Shown piece by piece: positions 8,320-18,019 of a stretch of DNA of 52,349 bases. Made by a program: the position numbers and the translations under genes. Position 1 is the stretch's first letter; the number at the start of each line of letters is the position of its first letter. The notes under the pieces were generated by a model, which was not told the DNA's origin, made no database searches, and was given only the letters and a program-made list of their open reading frames with translations. Source of the DNA: JAQVEM01 sp964610315 (GTDB lineage Bacteria > Actinomycetota > Humimicrobiia > Humimicrobiales > Humimicrobiaceae); assembly GCA_964610315.1 (NCBI GenBank), contig CAZSVM010000018.1, positions 1-52,349 of the forward strand. The letters are read 5' to 3'.

Positions 8320-9711
8320 TTATTCCTTCTGGTAAACCCTGACCCAATCTATATACATTTTCTGGGGAAATATGGTAGATTCCGAGGGACTGCCAGGCCA
8401 ATTGCCCCCCACTGCACAATTCAAAATTATAAAGAAATCACTATGCAGTCCAGATTTATGTTCACTGGTAATATTTTCAGCATGGTACTGTTCGCCATCA
8501 AGAAACCATCTTATGGCTCCCTTATCCCATTCTATACCAAAAACATGGTAATCATCTGCAAAAATTCCACTTGAAAGAGTTGTACTTCCGTCTGTATAGG
8601 TCCAACCATCTTCATCCCAGTGGATTGTGCCGTGACAGATACTATCATTCGAATTTCCGCCAATCATTTCCATAATATCGATCTCACCGCAGGAGGGCCA
8701 GCCTACAGTATCAAAAGACTCTCCCAGCATCCAGAAAGCGGGCCACATACCCTTTCCCCGAGGAAGCTTTATACTTGCCTCAATCTTTCCATAAGTCCAG
8801 AACTGTTTACCTTCTGTTTTTATTCTCGCGGATGTATACTTGCTATCTTCATAATTTTCTTTTCGGGCTTCAATTATAAGAACACCATCCTCTATCCTGA
8901 CATTCTCGGACCTATCAGTGTAGTACTGAAGTTCGTTATTCCCCCAGCCATTATTTCCTGTTCCTATATCAAAACTCCAATTATCCAGATTGAGTTCAGT
9001 TCCGTCAAATTCATCACTCCACTTAAGTACCCACTCGCCCTCTACGGGTTCTGGGATATCTTCAGGAATAATTTCTTCCTCTGAAACAGTAGCAGAAAAC
9101 TCCATACCAGGGGTTTCCTGCCATACAAAGACATCATCAATATAAATATCACTATTGCTTCTACCTAAATCAATTAAAAACCTCCCCTCGGGATCGGATT
9201 CATGATTCATTACAAACTCATAGCTATAGGTTTGCATATCGGTTGTAATTTCAAATACTTCTTCTTCCGAATACGCATCCCATGGTTCGGAATTCTTTCC
9301 TACCTGACTCTCTATCCTCCTCGGCTCTACAGCCCTGGCGTTAAAAGATACCCTGTACCTGGCCCCCTTTTTAATTAGACGATTTAATTGCCTTAACTGC
9401 ACATGCCAGCGTTCACTTCCACCATTTATAACATCAATAAACAATTCCCCATTAATTACCTCCATAGCTGCATCTCCGTCAGCACCCAAATAAAGATCCC
9501 AATCTTTTAAATCCGATTTGCTGAAATCTCCATTTACAATAATATTTTTATGAAGTTCGTCATTGCCAGAATCTTCCTCCGCAGAAAATGTTGTCATATT
9601 TTCATCCCCCTTAATAACTGTTTCCGAAGCGCATCCAGTAGTAACCAGAAAAATGAGAACCAGAAAAACAAATAATTCAAAACCTATCTTCTTTTTCATA
9701 ATTTGACTCAT
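8320..9711 (-). CDS. GH16 laminarinase-type endo-beta-glucanase lipoprotein
   Basis: A 463-residue lipoprotein: signal peptide ending in VTTGC (lipidated cysteine at residue 27, or 23 if the second ATG is used). A carbohydrate-binding module of the CBM4/9 type follows (about 55-200), then a GH16 catalytic domain (about 225-463). The active site is EIDIME, residues 343-348, with nucleophile E343, assisting D345 and acid/base E348. The ExDxxE spacing is the beta-bulge form of laminarinases; lichenases have ExDxE. It therefore probably cuts beta-1,3-glucan outside the cell. It follows the large phosphorylase gene and belongs to the LacI-linked transporter locus. Exact linkage preference remains inferred. 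Confidence 0.9.
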   Translation of the reverse strand: MSQIMKKKIGFELFVFLVLIFLVTTGCASETVIKGDENMTTFSAEEDSGNDELHKNIIVNGDFSKSDLKDWDLYLGADGDAAMEVINGELFIDVINGGSERWHVQLRQLNRLIKKGARYRVSFNARAVEPRRIESQVGKNSEPWDAYSEEEVFEITTDMQTYSYEFVMNHESDPEGRFLIDLGRSNSDIYIDDVFVWQETPGMEFSATVSEEEIIPEDIPEPVEGEWVLKWSDEFDGTELNLDNWSFDIGTGNNGWGNNELQYYTDRSENVRIEDGVLIIEARKENYEDSKYTSARIKTEGKQFWTYGKIEASIKLPRGKGMWPAFWMLGESFDTVGWPSCGEIDIMEMIGGNSNDSICHGTIHWDEDGWTYTDGSTTLSSGIFADDYHVFGIEWDKGAIRWFLDGEQYHAENITSEHKSGLHSDFFIILNCAVGGNWPGSPSESTIFPQKMYIDWVRVYQKE

Positions 9712-9754
9712 ATTTTTTAAATAATTTAATTATTAATTCTCACTTTAATTAAAA

Positions 9755-9791
9755 ACTGGAACAATCTAGAAATATAATATTTTATTCCAGT
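9755..9791 (-). terminator. weak hairpin between phosphorylase and GH16 genes
   Basis: In the transcript, ACTGGAA pairs with TTCCAGT across a 23-base AU-rich loop and is followed by UUUUUAAUU. It could act as a partial terminator or an mRNA-stabilising hairpin between the two genes. The long loop makes it weak. Confidence 0.35.
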
Positions 9792-9799
9792 CTGACAGA

Positions 9800-12700
9800 T
9801 TATTTCATAAATACATCGATTCTATCTATAGTACCTTCGCGTATATTTTTTGCATAGGGCATGGTAATTATACTGTTCTGTATACTGGTAACTTCTTTCC
9901 TCGACTTATACAATATAATCTTTTTTATAGAAGCTGGTGATTTACCAAAAGTATCCTTTCTTTTTTCGTTATGATAAACAACAAGTACTTTACCCATAAA
10001 ATTAAATGAAAATGCATTTGCAGGTAAGGATACTATTTCTTTTTTCATTTCTCTGTATACAGTAACATCTACAGGTTTTTCTGTGAAAAGCCAACCAGGA
10101 AGGACGGGTTTAAATTCCAGACACAGATTTCCGCTATCATCGATGTAAAATGGTTTCCTGCCCACTGTCATTAAAAGCCATATGCTGAGAAACTCTGCCG
10201 AAGATCCCGACAGCCTCGATACATACCCTTTACCATGGATCCTCTTATCAATGTGGGCTGTACTTACAATAAATGTTGAGTTCTCAAGTATGCTCCTGCC
10301 GTAAGAAACAGGATTCAAAAAAGGAACAAGAGCCTTTTTGAAATCGTTGAAAAATTCATTATACAAACCGCATTTTAAGAGCTCCAGTAAATATTTATAT
10401 TCCATATGTAAAAAAACTGCCTCATTTTCAAGCCAACCACGGGGGAATATGTTTTGTCTTCCGATCTCTTTAGTTTCGTCCATTATATAATCATTGACTA
10501 CATACATTCCCAGTCTTTCATCATAAAGTCCGGTGTTTCTTATGGAATGATAAAGCTTACTGACTTTCTTAACATCTTTTTCCACCCTTAGAACATGCAC
10601 CGGTCCCTCTAGAAAATATGGAATAGGCCTTTGCTTGAACTTCAGTGGTCTTACATAAGGATACCCATCTTCATTTTTCAAAGGATTGCTATTTTTATCC
10701 TTAATCGTTTCGTAATTTACTACTTTATTTATGAAATAAGTATAATACATGCCACTTTTTTCGTTATAAGCTTTCTTCAGACCACGGTCGGTCTTTGCTA
10801 CAACAGCTTTCAGAAAAGCCGTAAACATGTCTATTTTAATCTCTTGTTCTTTTCCCGAAATACCAAACATTGTCTTGTAACGGAAATCCTCTTTAGCATT
10901 ATGACTTTTATCCCAATATTCATAGTCACCTACACCCTTATCAGCGAGAATACCCCGTATCTGCTCTATAAAGAAAAATACTTCTTCCGGTACTTTAATT
11001 ACGGTATTCTTATTTATTTTATAGGAATCAAAAATATCCAGTATAATAAACGCTAATCTCTTTATCTCTACACCTTCATTGATAGATGAGCCGATTATTC
11101 CCGGAAGTCCGTTCAATGCATCACACCAGCCGGGCTTATTGGCTTCCATCTCAATTCCAACACCTTCAGGATCAAGTGATGCGATTTTATTCACCATAAT
11201 ACAAATTATCTTTGATATCAGAGAACATCTATAAATTTTACCCCTGCCCAGATTTGTGCGCACTTTATTAGCATCTTCAGTTCTTTCTTTTATCATTCTC
11301 TCTTTTTCGGGTATCCTGATTATAGACCTTAGTCTCCTTACTCCGCATTCTGTGAGGACATACTTTTTGTTTCTTGCTTTTACGAACTCTGCACTATCAA
11401 AATAGGTAAACTCCTTCCTGTTAAATAGTAGATCTATTACTTTATCGGGAAAAATGGATATATACTGCTCAATAAGATCGTTATTATACGTCCAGTGATC
11501 AACCCAGTATCCTTCCTGGAATTCAGCCATGTCATCTTTATCGCTGGCAGCAAGAATCTCATTTAGAAACTTATCAAGTTTATCCTTCACTAAACAAATT
11601 TCCTTTGATTCAATAAAATCCAGTAGAGTACCCGGAGTAAATGCTTTGGTCAAAAATTTCTTTACAGTCCTTATATAGTTTTTATCAATATATCTGATTA
11701 TGGCACTATCTGCAGCCTTAATATCCCTGATTTTGAATCTTGAGCCTTTTAGTACAAGTGGATTGAATCCGTCCAGCTGGATGAGATTAAAGAAAACTTT
11801 TATATTCGTCGCATCGGTAAAGGGGAAGAAGAATATATCATTCCGTCTGTTCTGGCAAACATCCCTGAAATTTGAATTACCCTGAGAAAAATATGTCGCA
11901 TCCACCTGAAAAAAGTTATATTCCCTCTCAAGATCACCATGTTTTCTCGAATAGACATAGAAAACATGCTTTCCACTGCCCAATTGTACCGGATAACCGC
12001 CTCTTATAAAATTATCCAGGAATGTCTGTCCACAGTACAGGTCAAACTCTCTATTGTTACTCAAACAAAATACAGGACTTTTTAGGGTTTCAATAAGTTT
12101 TTTGTTTTCATCGATTTTACCGGTAATGTATTTTTCATTCAGAACATTATTTACAAATTTACTTAATTCTTTATAGTTATTGCTATTTCCCAGCAGCGAG
12201 TAGGCCATATTCGATTCATTGACCCCAAGCATTATTTTTCTATACCCAAAACCACATGGGGTAGTCCCTTCATTAACCTGGCTTTCGGGGATGCTGAAAT
12301 CCTCTTTAAAAAAGTTCTCCGGATATGTCAAATCCGTTACATTGCCAAAGATAATCCAGGGGTCTACGATTACTTTCGAGAAACTAATCTCTTTACTTTT
12401 ACTAAAACTAAAACCAGTAAAAAAATTGCCTCCTTCCACATAAACTGTTTCGGGAGTATCATGAGGAAGAACTGCAATTTTATAAAAAGGTATTGTCTTA
12501 TAATTTTCTACGCCCATCCAGGCCTGCCTCAAATTACTTTCATTCTTAAGATTATAATCGGTGAGATAATAAGGAATTATTATTGGCAAACCGTCTATAA
12601 ACTCGACCTCAAGAGATTTATTCGAAATATTTGTTATACAAACACTCCTCATGAGACTGCTTAATTTTTCACCGGGTAATGTACAATACATTACCTTAAT

Positions 12701-13111
12701 TTTAAGACCAAGGGTGTTATTTATTTCTTCCAGCTTAAGATCATATGAAGTAATATACATATTCTGTGAGATTTCATGAACATTATTTAAATAAAAATTA
12801 TTCTGAAACGGTTCATAATAGAAAGTCTTTTTGCCATCCCTTATTTTTAAAAATGTTCTGAAACCATGAAGTGAAGTCTGCCGGTAAGCTTTGTTAGCCG
12901 GAATAAACTCCATAATTGAATAATCTTTATTATTGATTCCTGCTGTCGCTATACATTGTCCTCTGTTTACGTAAAACACCCACATCGGCTTTCCATATAA
13001 ACCTGAAACAGCGGGTAAAAAACTTGAAAAAGGTGTTACCTGATTATAATTTTCTATGACAAATTCTTTATCATCTTTTAAATAATATCCCGAATTCCTT
13101 TTTGGGGCCAC
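9800..13111 (-). CDS. GH94/GH149/GH161-type beta-glucan phosphorylase
   Basis: A very large (1103 residues) cytosolic enzyme without signal peptide. Length and the motif EGYWVDHWTYNNDLIE (about residues 530-545, containing the presumed general-acid Asp) match the inverting glycoside phosphorylases that are usually labelled 'cellobiose phosphorylase', and in particular the GH161 beta-1,3-oligoglucan phosphorylases of about 1100 residues. It would split imported oligosaccharides with phosphate, giving alpha-glucose-1-phosphate. The secreted laminarinase-type GH16 next door favours a beta-1,3 substrate. The start is GTG with SD AGGAG seven bases upstream. The GH family number is my best judgement from size, motif and context, not a search. 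Confidence 0.75.
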   Translation of the reverse strand: MAPKRNSGYYLKDDKEFVIENYNQVTPFSSFLPAVSGLYGKPMWVFYVNRGQCIATAGINNKDYSIMEFIPANKAYRQTSLHGFRTFLKIRDGKKTFYYEPFQNNFYLNNVHEISQNMYITSYDLKLEEINNTLGLKIKVMYCTLPGEKLSSLMRSVCITNISNKSLEVEFIDGLPIIIPYYLTDYNLKNESNLRQAWMGVENYKTIPFYKIAVLPHDTPETVYVEGGNFFTGFSFSKSKEISFSKVIVDPWIIFGNVTDLTYPENFFKEDFSIPESQVNEGTTPCGFGYRKIMLGVNESNMAYSLLGNSNNYKELSKFVNNVLNEKYITGKIDENKKLIETLKSPVFCLSNNREFDLYCGQTFLDNFIRGGYPVQLGSGKHVFYVYSRKHGDLEREYNFFQVDATYFSQGNSNFRDVCQNRRNDIFFFPFTDATNIKVFFNLIQLDGFNPLVLKGSRFKIRDIKAADSAIIRYIDKNYIRTVKKFLTKAFTPGTLLDFIESKEICLVKDKLDKFLNEILAASDKDDMAEFQEGYWVDHWTYNNDLIEQYISIFPDKVIDLLFNRKEFTYFDSAEFVKARNKKYVLTECGVRRLRSIIRIPEKERMIKERTEDANKVRTNLGRGKIYRCSLISKIICIMVNKIASLDPEGVGIEMEANKPGWCDALNGLPGIIGSSINEGVEIKRLAFIILDIFDSYKINKNTVIKVPEEVFFFIEQIRGILADKGVGDYEYWDKSHNAKEDFRYKTMFGISGKEQEIKIDMFTAFLKAVVAKTDRGLKKAYNEKSGMYYTYFINKVVNYETIKDKNSNPLKNEDGYPYVRPLKFKQRPIPYFLEGPVHVLRVEKDVKKVSKLYHSIRNTGLYDERLGMYVVNDYIMDETKEIGRQNIFPRGWLENEAVFLHMEYKYLLELLKCGLYNEFFNDFKKALVPFLNPVSYGRSILENSTFIVSTAHIDKRIHGKGYVSRLSGSSAEFLSIWLLMTVGRKPFYIDDSGNLCLEFKPVLPGWLFTEKPVDVTVYREMKKEIVSLPANAFSFNFMGKVLVVYHNEKRKDTFGKSPASIKKIILYKSRKEVTSIQNSIITMPYAKNIREGTIDRIDVFMK

Positions 13112-13371
13112 CGAATTTCTCCTCTCTGATTATTACATTTTTGATCATTTCATATTACATTCTGTGCTAGAATTAAAATTCATAAAATCAATAATTGATA
13201 ATAGCTGCTTTTTGGCAATATAATTTGACCCTAATGTTAGAAAAATATAACAGTAGTATGGAATAAATATAAAAACTTTTATAAAACTTATCTTATCTTT
13301 TAACTATTATCGAAATTTTTTTACCAGAGCAAGACTATTTTTCAATATATTATAATTACAACTAAGTGCAC

Positions 13372-14235
13372 CTATTCTTTAACCGCTCCTGCAGCTACAC
13401 CACTAATAATATATCTGGAGAAAAACATAAAAGAAATTATTATGGGAACTATAGAAATTCCCACAGCAAGATACTGGGAGCCAATATTTTGCTTATATGT
13501 ACCCTTAACCAGAGCTATAAGAATCGGTAAGGTATAATTATCTTTGGAATTTAATAAAGCCAGAGGTGTAATATAATTATTCCAGTAGAATACAAAATTT
13601 AAAATGGACATCATAGCCACACCCGGTATTATTATTGGAAATACTACCCTGTTAAATATATAGAATTCACTACCTCCATCAATTCTTGCGGCTTCAAGCA
13701 GAGCATTATTTACATTGGCATCAATATACATTTTCAGGAAAAACACAGTACCGGCATTCGCTATTGTCGGCAAAATTAAAGCCCAGAGAGTATCAATCAA
13801 ATGTAATTTACCGGCAAGCTGATAATAACCTACCAGTCCCAACTGAGTTGGAACCATCATGGTTGCCAGAACCGTCCAGAACAATATTCTATTTCCTCTA
13901 AAGTTAAATTTCGAAAAAGCATATGCAGTCAGTGCACCGAAATATCCCGCAAACAAAGTGGATGGAACAGCAACTAATATACTATTCAGAAAGCCTCTCC
14001 ATATATTCATAGACTCCTGCATATTAACATAATTTTCTACTAAACCTGTGCCTGGAATTAGGCTTATTCCCAGATTTATCTGTGCAGTAGTACGAGTTCC
14101 GTTGATGATCATTATATAGAAGGGAATATAGCAAATAATTGCCAGGATTATCAGGAAAATATAAAGAAAAACTACACTCATTCTAAAATCTTTAAATAAT
14201 CTCCCGGTTTTTATTCTTGCAATGCTGGTTTTCAT
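13372..14235 (-). CDS. ABC sugar permease, MalG type
   Basis: A 287-residue inner-membrane permease with six hydrophobic segments. The cytoplasmic loop EAARIDGGSEF (about 185-195) is the EAA motif that docks onto the ATPase. It is the second permease of an importer: its ATG overlaps the stop of the preceding permease by four bases (ATGA), so translation is coupled. No ATPase gene is present, so a shared MsiK/MalK-type ATPase encoded elsewhere is probably used. Together with the binding protein it should import beta-gluco-oligosaccharides. Confidence 0.93.
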   Translation of the reverse strand: MKTSIARIKTGRLFKDFRMSVVFLYIFLIILAIICYIPFYIMIINGTRTTAQINLGISLIPGTGLVENYVNMQESMNIWRGFLNSILVAVPSTLFAGYFGALTAYAFSKFNFRGNRILFWTVLATMMVPTQLGLVGYYQLAGKLHLIDTLWALILPTIANAGTVFFLKMYIDANVNNALLEAARIDGGSEFYIFNRVVFPIIIPGVAMMSILNFVFYWNNYITPLALLNSKDNYTLPILIALVKGTYKQNIGSQYLAVGISIVPIIISFMFFSRYIISGVAAGAVKE

Positions 14236-15152
14236 TTTTTAACACCTCTGCTTTCACTCTCTCTCCTCCGCATAAGGAAAAAAATAAGTATGGAGAACAC
14301 AAGAATTATGAAAAATAAGCCATAAGCAATAGCAGCGGCATAACCACGGTTGCTCCATCTAAATGCTGTATTATATAAATACATTACCATAGTCAATAAC
14401 GCTTTTTGTGGCTCACCTGTACCCAACGTCATTCCTTCTCCTATGACATAAGGTATATCGAAGTTTTGCATACCCCCAATTAAAGATGTTACCAGTACAT
14501 AAATCATAATAGGCCTAAGCAGGGGCAGGGTTATTTTCCAAAAAGATTGCCACCCGCCTGCTCCATCTACGCTGGCTGCTTCATATAATTCATTAGGAAT
14601 AGCCCTTATACCTGCCATAAAAATAATCATGCTATGACCAAACCACATCCACCATAATATTGCAGAAACAGTTGCGCTTGACCATCCCGGGCTACCTAAA
14701 AAATAAATTTGCTCCTTTATAATTCCCAGTTTTAATAATATCTGGTTAATTGTGCCGTACTGCCGTCCCAGCAATGCACTAAATAATATTCCTATTGACG
14801 CTGCTGTTACTAAATTAGGTAAGTAATACACTGCCCTAAAAAAATTCCTACCTTTTATCTTTGCCTGTGTAAGCAAAACTGCCAGCCCTAGACCAAAAAT
14901 CAATTGCGGGATAAAATTACATATCCATATTCTCCAGGTATTATATATTGTCTTTAAAAACACCGGGTCTTTTATAAGCCTGGCATAATTAGCCAGTCCT
15001 ATAAATTGAGCTTCTGAAATGCCGTCATATTGTTGAAAGCTAAGATAAAGGGTATACAGAATAGGATATAATTGAAGTCCAAAGAAAACCAGAAAGAATG
15101 GGATTATGAATAAGTATCCATGATTATCTTTTTTTAGCAAGAATCTTTTCAT
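14232..15152 (-). CDS. ABC sugar permease, MalF/UgpA type
   Basis: A 306-residue permease with six membrane segments and the EAA loop YEAASVDGAGGWQSFW (about 215-230). The N-terminal LFIIPFFLVFFGLQLYPI segment is typical of MalF/UgpA-like sugar permeases. SD GAGGT lies upstream of the ATG. It sits between the binding-protein gene and the MalG-type gene. A long imperfect stem-loop separates it from the binding-protein gene, which may explain lower permease than binding-protein expression. Confidence 0.93.
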   Translation of the reverse strand: MKRFLLKKDNHGYLFIIPFFLVFFGLQLYPILYTLYLSFQQYDGISEAQFIGLANYARLIKDPVFLKTIYNTWRIWICNFIPQLIFGLGLAVLLTQAKIKGRNFFRAVYYLPNLVTAASIGILFSALLGRQYGTINQILLKLGIIKEQIYFLGSPGWSSATVSAILWWMWFGHSMIIFMAGIRAIPNELYEAASVDGAGGWQSFWKITLPLLRPIMIYVLVTSLIGGMQNFDIPYVIGEGMTLGTGEPQKALLTMVMYLYNTAFRWSNRGYAAAIAYGLFFIILVFSILIFFLMRRRESESRGVKK

Positions 15153-15186
15153 CCTAATTCTACCTCGAAGAAATATATATAAATTT

Positions 15187-15263
15187 GATGGGTATTAACC
15201 TTTAAGATATTAGTTGCTATCTCTAATTGATATCCTGTTAATACTTTCAAGCTAATACCCATC
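15187..15263 (-). repeat. intercistronic stem-loop after binding-protein gene
   Basis: GATGGGTATTA (15187-15197) is the exact reverse complement of TAATACCCATC (15253-15263), with further partial pairing inside the 55-base interior. It lies in the 147-base gap between the binding-protein and permease genes. Such hairpins protect the upstream mRNA from 3' decay and let the binding protein be made in excess. No U-run follows, so a true terminator is unlikely. Confidence 0.6.
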
Positions 15264-15299
15264 CTTTAGATTAAAGAGGTTGAAGAGTGATATACTTCT

Positions 15300-16670
15300 T
15301 TAATCTACGCTAACTTCCGGGAAAGCAGTCTGTACATCTGACTTGAACTGTGCTATAGCTTCTTCTTTGGTAAGATTACCTTCTACGTATGCCTGAATAG
15401 CAGCTAATACCATATTCTGGATTTCCTGGTCATACTTAGTTATCTTTGAAGCATCAATTTTCTGTGCTTCCTTATAGAAGTAAGCATAATGATTCTGCCC
15501 GCCTAAGGATGGCCATGAGAAGTCATCCTTAATTTCATCTACAACTTCCAGATCAGCAACATAATCTCCATATGTTAGAGCATCCCATTTCATGAAATCT
15601 TTATTAGTTGTTATGTATTTTACAAATTCCCAAGCAATATCTTTTACTTCACTATCTTTATATATACCAAGCCATGTGCCTCCCCAGAAATAAGGAGCCG
15701 GGCCAGAAGTTACTGCCCAGTCACCATTAGTATATTCTACTCCCTCTTCCGGTTCCTCAGGATTTACGGTAGGATCAAGAACATAGAATAAGCCCCAAGT
15801 CGGTAAAACATATGAGAATATATTGGTATTCATACCTGCAAACCACTCTGCTGACCATTGTGCCAGTTTGTTATCAAGACCTTCATTCCTTATTGTTTTT
15901 GCCTGGTCAAAATAATCTAGTATAGGCTGATCAATCATTAACTGGCCATCCACTACCCACGGATTTGTTCGAGCATTAAATGGGAACCACTGAATATCCT
16001 GCCAGCCAGGCATTAAGAAATCTTCTCCATTGCTTTCTTCTTTTATGACCCTTCCCATATCCAGATATCCTTCCATGCTAGACATCATTTCTCCAATTTC
16101 ATCCGGATCATCCGTTCCGAAATATTCCTGAGCCATACTTCTTCTGTAAAATACACCACCCGGAGTTGCCTGCCAGCTTAGACCTCTTATATTACCATCG
16201 GCATCTCTTCCTGCATCCACAACATACGGAGTTATATCCCCAACCAGTGCATCTGCATTATATGGGGCAGCAGATAGATTTTCCCAGACTCCTGAATCCA
16301 CCCATTTCTTGACATAGGCTATTTCACCAACAAATACATCCGGAGCACCTGTTCCTGTCCCCAGAGCCGTTTCCAGTTTAGAAGCAATCTCTTCATTAGG
16401 GATATTGGTCCAGTTTATAGTAATATTTGGATACATCTCATTGAATTTTGGGATAAAATTCTCAAATTCAGTAGCAAAACACCAAAATTCTATTGTCCCC
16501 TCAAAACTCGCCGGATCAACAGACTCTTCTGCTGCTGTTGTCTCTGCTGCTGTTGTCTCTGCTGCTGTTTCGGCTGCAGTGGTTGCCTCTGCTGCTCCCT
16601 GTTTACAACCTGCTAAAGAAAATACTGCAATCATTGATATGACTAACAGCCATAAAAGTACTTTCTTCAT
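15300..16670 (-). CDS. ABC sugar-binding lipoprotein (beta-glucan locus)
   Basis: A 456-residue family-1 extracellular solute-binding protein. The signal peptide ends in LAGC, giving lipidated cysteine 22. It is followed by a low-complexity Thr/Ala/Glu linker with repeated TTAAE units (about 27-50) that tethers the domain to the membrane. The mature part contains SBP_bac_1 features (FEGTIEFWCFATEF, TGTGAPDVFVGE). SD GGAGG lies eight bases before the ATG. Two permeases, the phosphorylase and GH16 follow, and a LacI gene precedes it, so the ligand is probably a beta-gluco-oligosaccharide. The leader carries the 14-base inverted element seen also before the arabinan importer. Confidence 0.92.
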   Translation of the reverse strand: MKKVLLWLLVISMIAVFSLAGCKQGAAEATTAAETAAETTAAETTAAEESVDPASFEGTIEFWCFATEFENFIPKFNEMYPNITINWTNIPNEEIASKLETALGTGTGAPDVFVGEIAYVKKWVDSGVWENLSAAPYNADALVGDITPYVVDAGRDADGNIRGLSWQATPGGVFYRRSMAQEYFGTDDPDEIGEMMSSMEGYLDMGRVIKEESNGEDFLMPGWQDIQWFPFNARTNPWVVDGQLMIDQPILDYFDQAKTIRNEGLDNKLAQWSAEWFAGMNTNIFSYVLPTWGLFYVLDPTVNPEEPEEGVEYTNGDWAVTSGPAPYFWGGTWLGIYKDSEVKDIAWEFVKYITTNKDFMKWDALTYGDYVADLEVVDEIKDDFSWPSLGGQNHYAYFYKEAQKIDASKITKYDQEIQNMVLAAIQAYVEGNLTKEEAIAQFKSDVQTAFPEVSVD

Positions 16671-16718
16671 TTTTAGACCCTCCTTTTAATTGTTTACCAA
16701 CTTTGCTAAAATTTCCTT

Positions 16719-16772
16719 TGAGATTTGTTTAGTATATGGGCCGAGTACCACATTATATCTAGACAAATCTCA
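16719..16772 (-). promoter_or_regulatory. shared inverted element in importer leader (copy 1)
   Basis: The arms TGAGATTTGTCTAG (minus strand, 16759-16772) and its near-complement at 16719-16732 (plus strand TGAGATTTGTTTAG) match at 13 of 14 positions and start 40 bases apart. A TATAAT lies just after the first arm and a run of six G (minus strand, 16794-16799) lies 21 bases before it. The same arrangement occurs at 45782-45872 upstream of an unrelated importer. It may be paired protein-binding sites or a leader RNA stem. Confidence 0.6.
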
Positions 16773-16935
16773 TTTTTTATCATTAATAAATATCCCCCCT
16801 TCCTAATTTATATTTCTTTACTAAACAATCAGCTTTTAAAATCTATATCCATAACAATTAAATTAACTACTGCTTGTAAATAAACTATATATATTGAAAA
16901 TTAATCTGTTTATGGTTTAAAGAACTCTTTAAAAG

Positions 16936-17985
16936 CTAAGTTTGTGATACGTTTATTTTCTTACTGGATTCTCTTATAATTAAATCAGTGGTAACGGTAT
17001 TATATTTAGGATAAACAATATCTTTTTCAATAAATTTAATTAGACTCTTTACCGCAATTGATGCCATCTCCAGCATAGAAACTCTAATAGTTGTAAGAGA
17101 AGGTGAGATGTAGCCCGCAATCTTTATGTCGTCATAACCTACAATAGAAATGTCATCAGGTATTTTTAATCCTATTTCCTTTATAAATCTCATTGCTCCG
17201 ATAGCCATAGTGTCACTTGATGCAAAAACACTTGTTATTTTATTCTTTTTACTGAATAATTTTTTTGCCGCTTCATATCCACTGTCTTCAGTAAAATCTC
17301 CTTCAACTATATATTCTTCTTTAATAGGAAAACCTTCTTCATTCAATGCTTTTTTATAACCTTCCAGTCGTTTAAAACCTGAAAATTTATTCATATCTCC
17401 ACAAATATGTGCTATTTCCTGGTGCCCATATTCTATTAAATGTTTCGTAGCTTTATATGCGCCTTCCATATTTTTAGAGTTGATTATAATATGTTTCCCC
17501 AGTGTCCTATCCTTGATTTTCTCCTGATCTATAATCACCAGCTTATAACCAGATTTTATAAGTTTAAAAATCTCATCTACATTATTTTCTGCTCCAATAA
17601 ATATCCCCCCGGATACTGTTTTGTTATAAAGGAGCTTTCTTACCTTCTCAAACTCCCTATTTTTATCAATTACCAGGACTAATATGTTATAGTTATATTT
17701 GTCAGTATAATCTATAGTTGCAGTAGTAAATGGGGAGAAATAATCACTTTCTATAACTCTAAGATTTTTACTATTATGATTTATATCCGTAATGAAAACA
17801 CCTATCATTTTGTTTGATTTACCAGCAAGATTTCTGGCTGAAGCATTAGGTACATAACCATATTTATTAACAACTTCAAGTACTTTTCTTTTTGTCTCTT
17901 CTGATATATGGCTATAGTTATTAACTACCTTGGAAATAGTACTTCTTGAGACTCCTGCTAGTCTAGCTATATCTTTGCTGTTCAT
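16936..17985 (-). CDS. LacI family transcriptional regulator
   Basis: A 349-residue repressor. Residues 1-50 form the LacI helix-turn-helix (DIARLAGVSRSTISKVVNN) and hinge (NASARNLAGK); residues 60-340 form the periplasmic-binding-protein-like sensor (MIGVFITDINHN, VFASSDTMAIGAM, ISIVGYDDIKIAGY). It precedes the binding-protein/permease/phosphorylase/GH16 genes in the same direction and is therefore the likely beta-glucan-locus regulator. Its own promoter carries two AACGCGTT palindromes just downstream of the -10 box, indicating autorepression. I found no such CG-centred site before the binding-protein gene, so direct control of the transporter is not proven. Confidence 0.93.
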   Translation of the reverse strand: MNSKDIARLAGVSRSTISKVVNNYSHISEETKRKVLEVVNKYGYVPNASARNLAGKSNKMIGVFITDINHNSKNLRVIESDYFSPFTTATIDYTDKYNYNILVLVIDKNREFEKVRKLLYNKTVSGGIFIGAENNVDEIFKLIKSGYKLVIIDQEKIKDRTLGKHIIINSKNMEGAYKATKHLIEYGHQEIAHICGDMNKFSGFKRLEGYKKALNEEGFPIKEEYIVEGDFTEDSGYEAAKKLFSKKNKITSVFASSDTMAIGAMRFIKEIGLKIPDDISIVGYDDIKIAGYISPSLTTIRVSMLEMASIAVKSLIKFIEKDIVYPKYNTVTTDLIIRESSKKINVSQT

Positions 17986-18019
17986 AATAGCGTTAAGATT
18001 CTTTTTTTATTAATGTCGG

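Noticed and set aside
16501..16600. Short tandem repeats (ctgctgttgtct-like)
   Set aside because: They encode the Thr/Ala/Glu linker of the binding lipoprotein; they are coding repeats, not a CRISPR array or satellite.
16706..16783. 26-codon open frame in the beta-glucan importer leader (possible leader peptide)
   Set aside because: The second leader has a stop after four codons at the matching place and no conserved peptide, so the shared signal is not a leader peptide.
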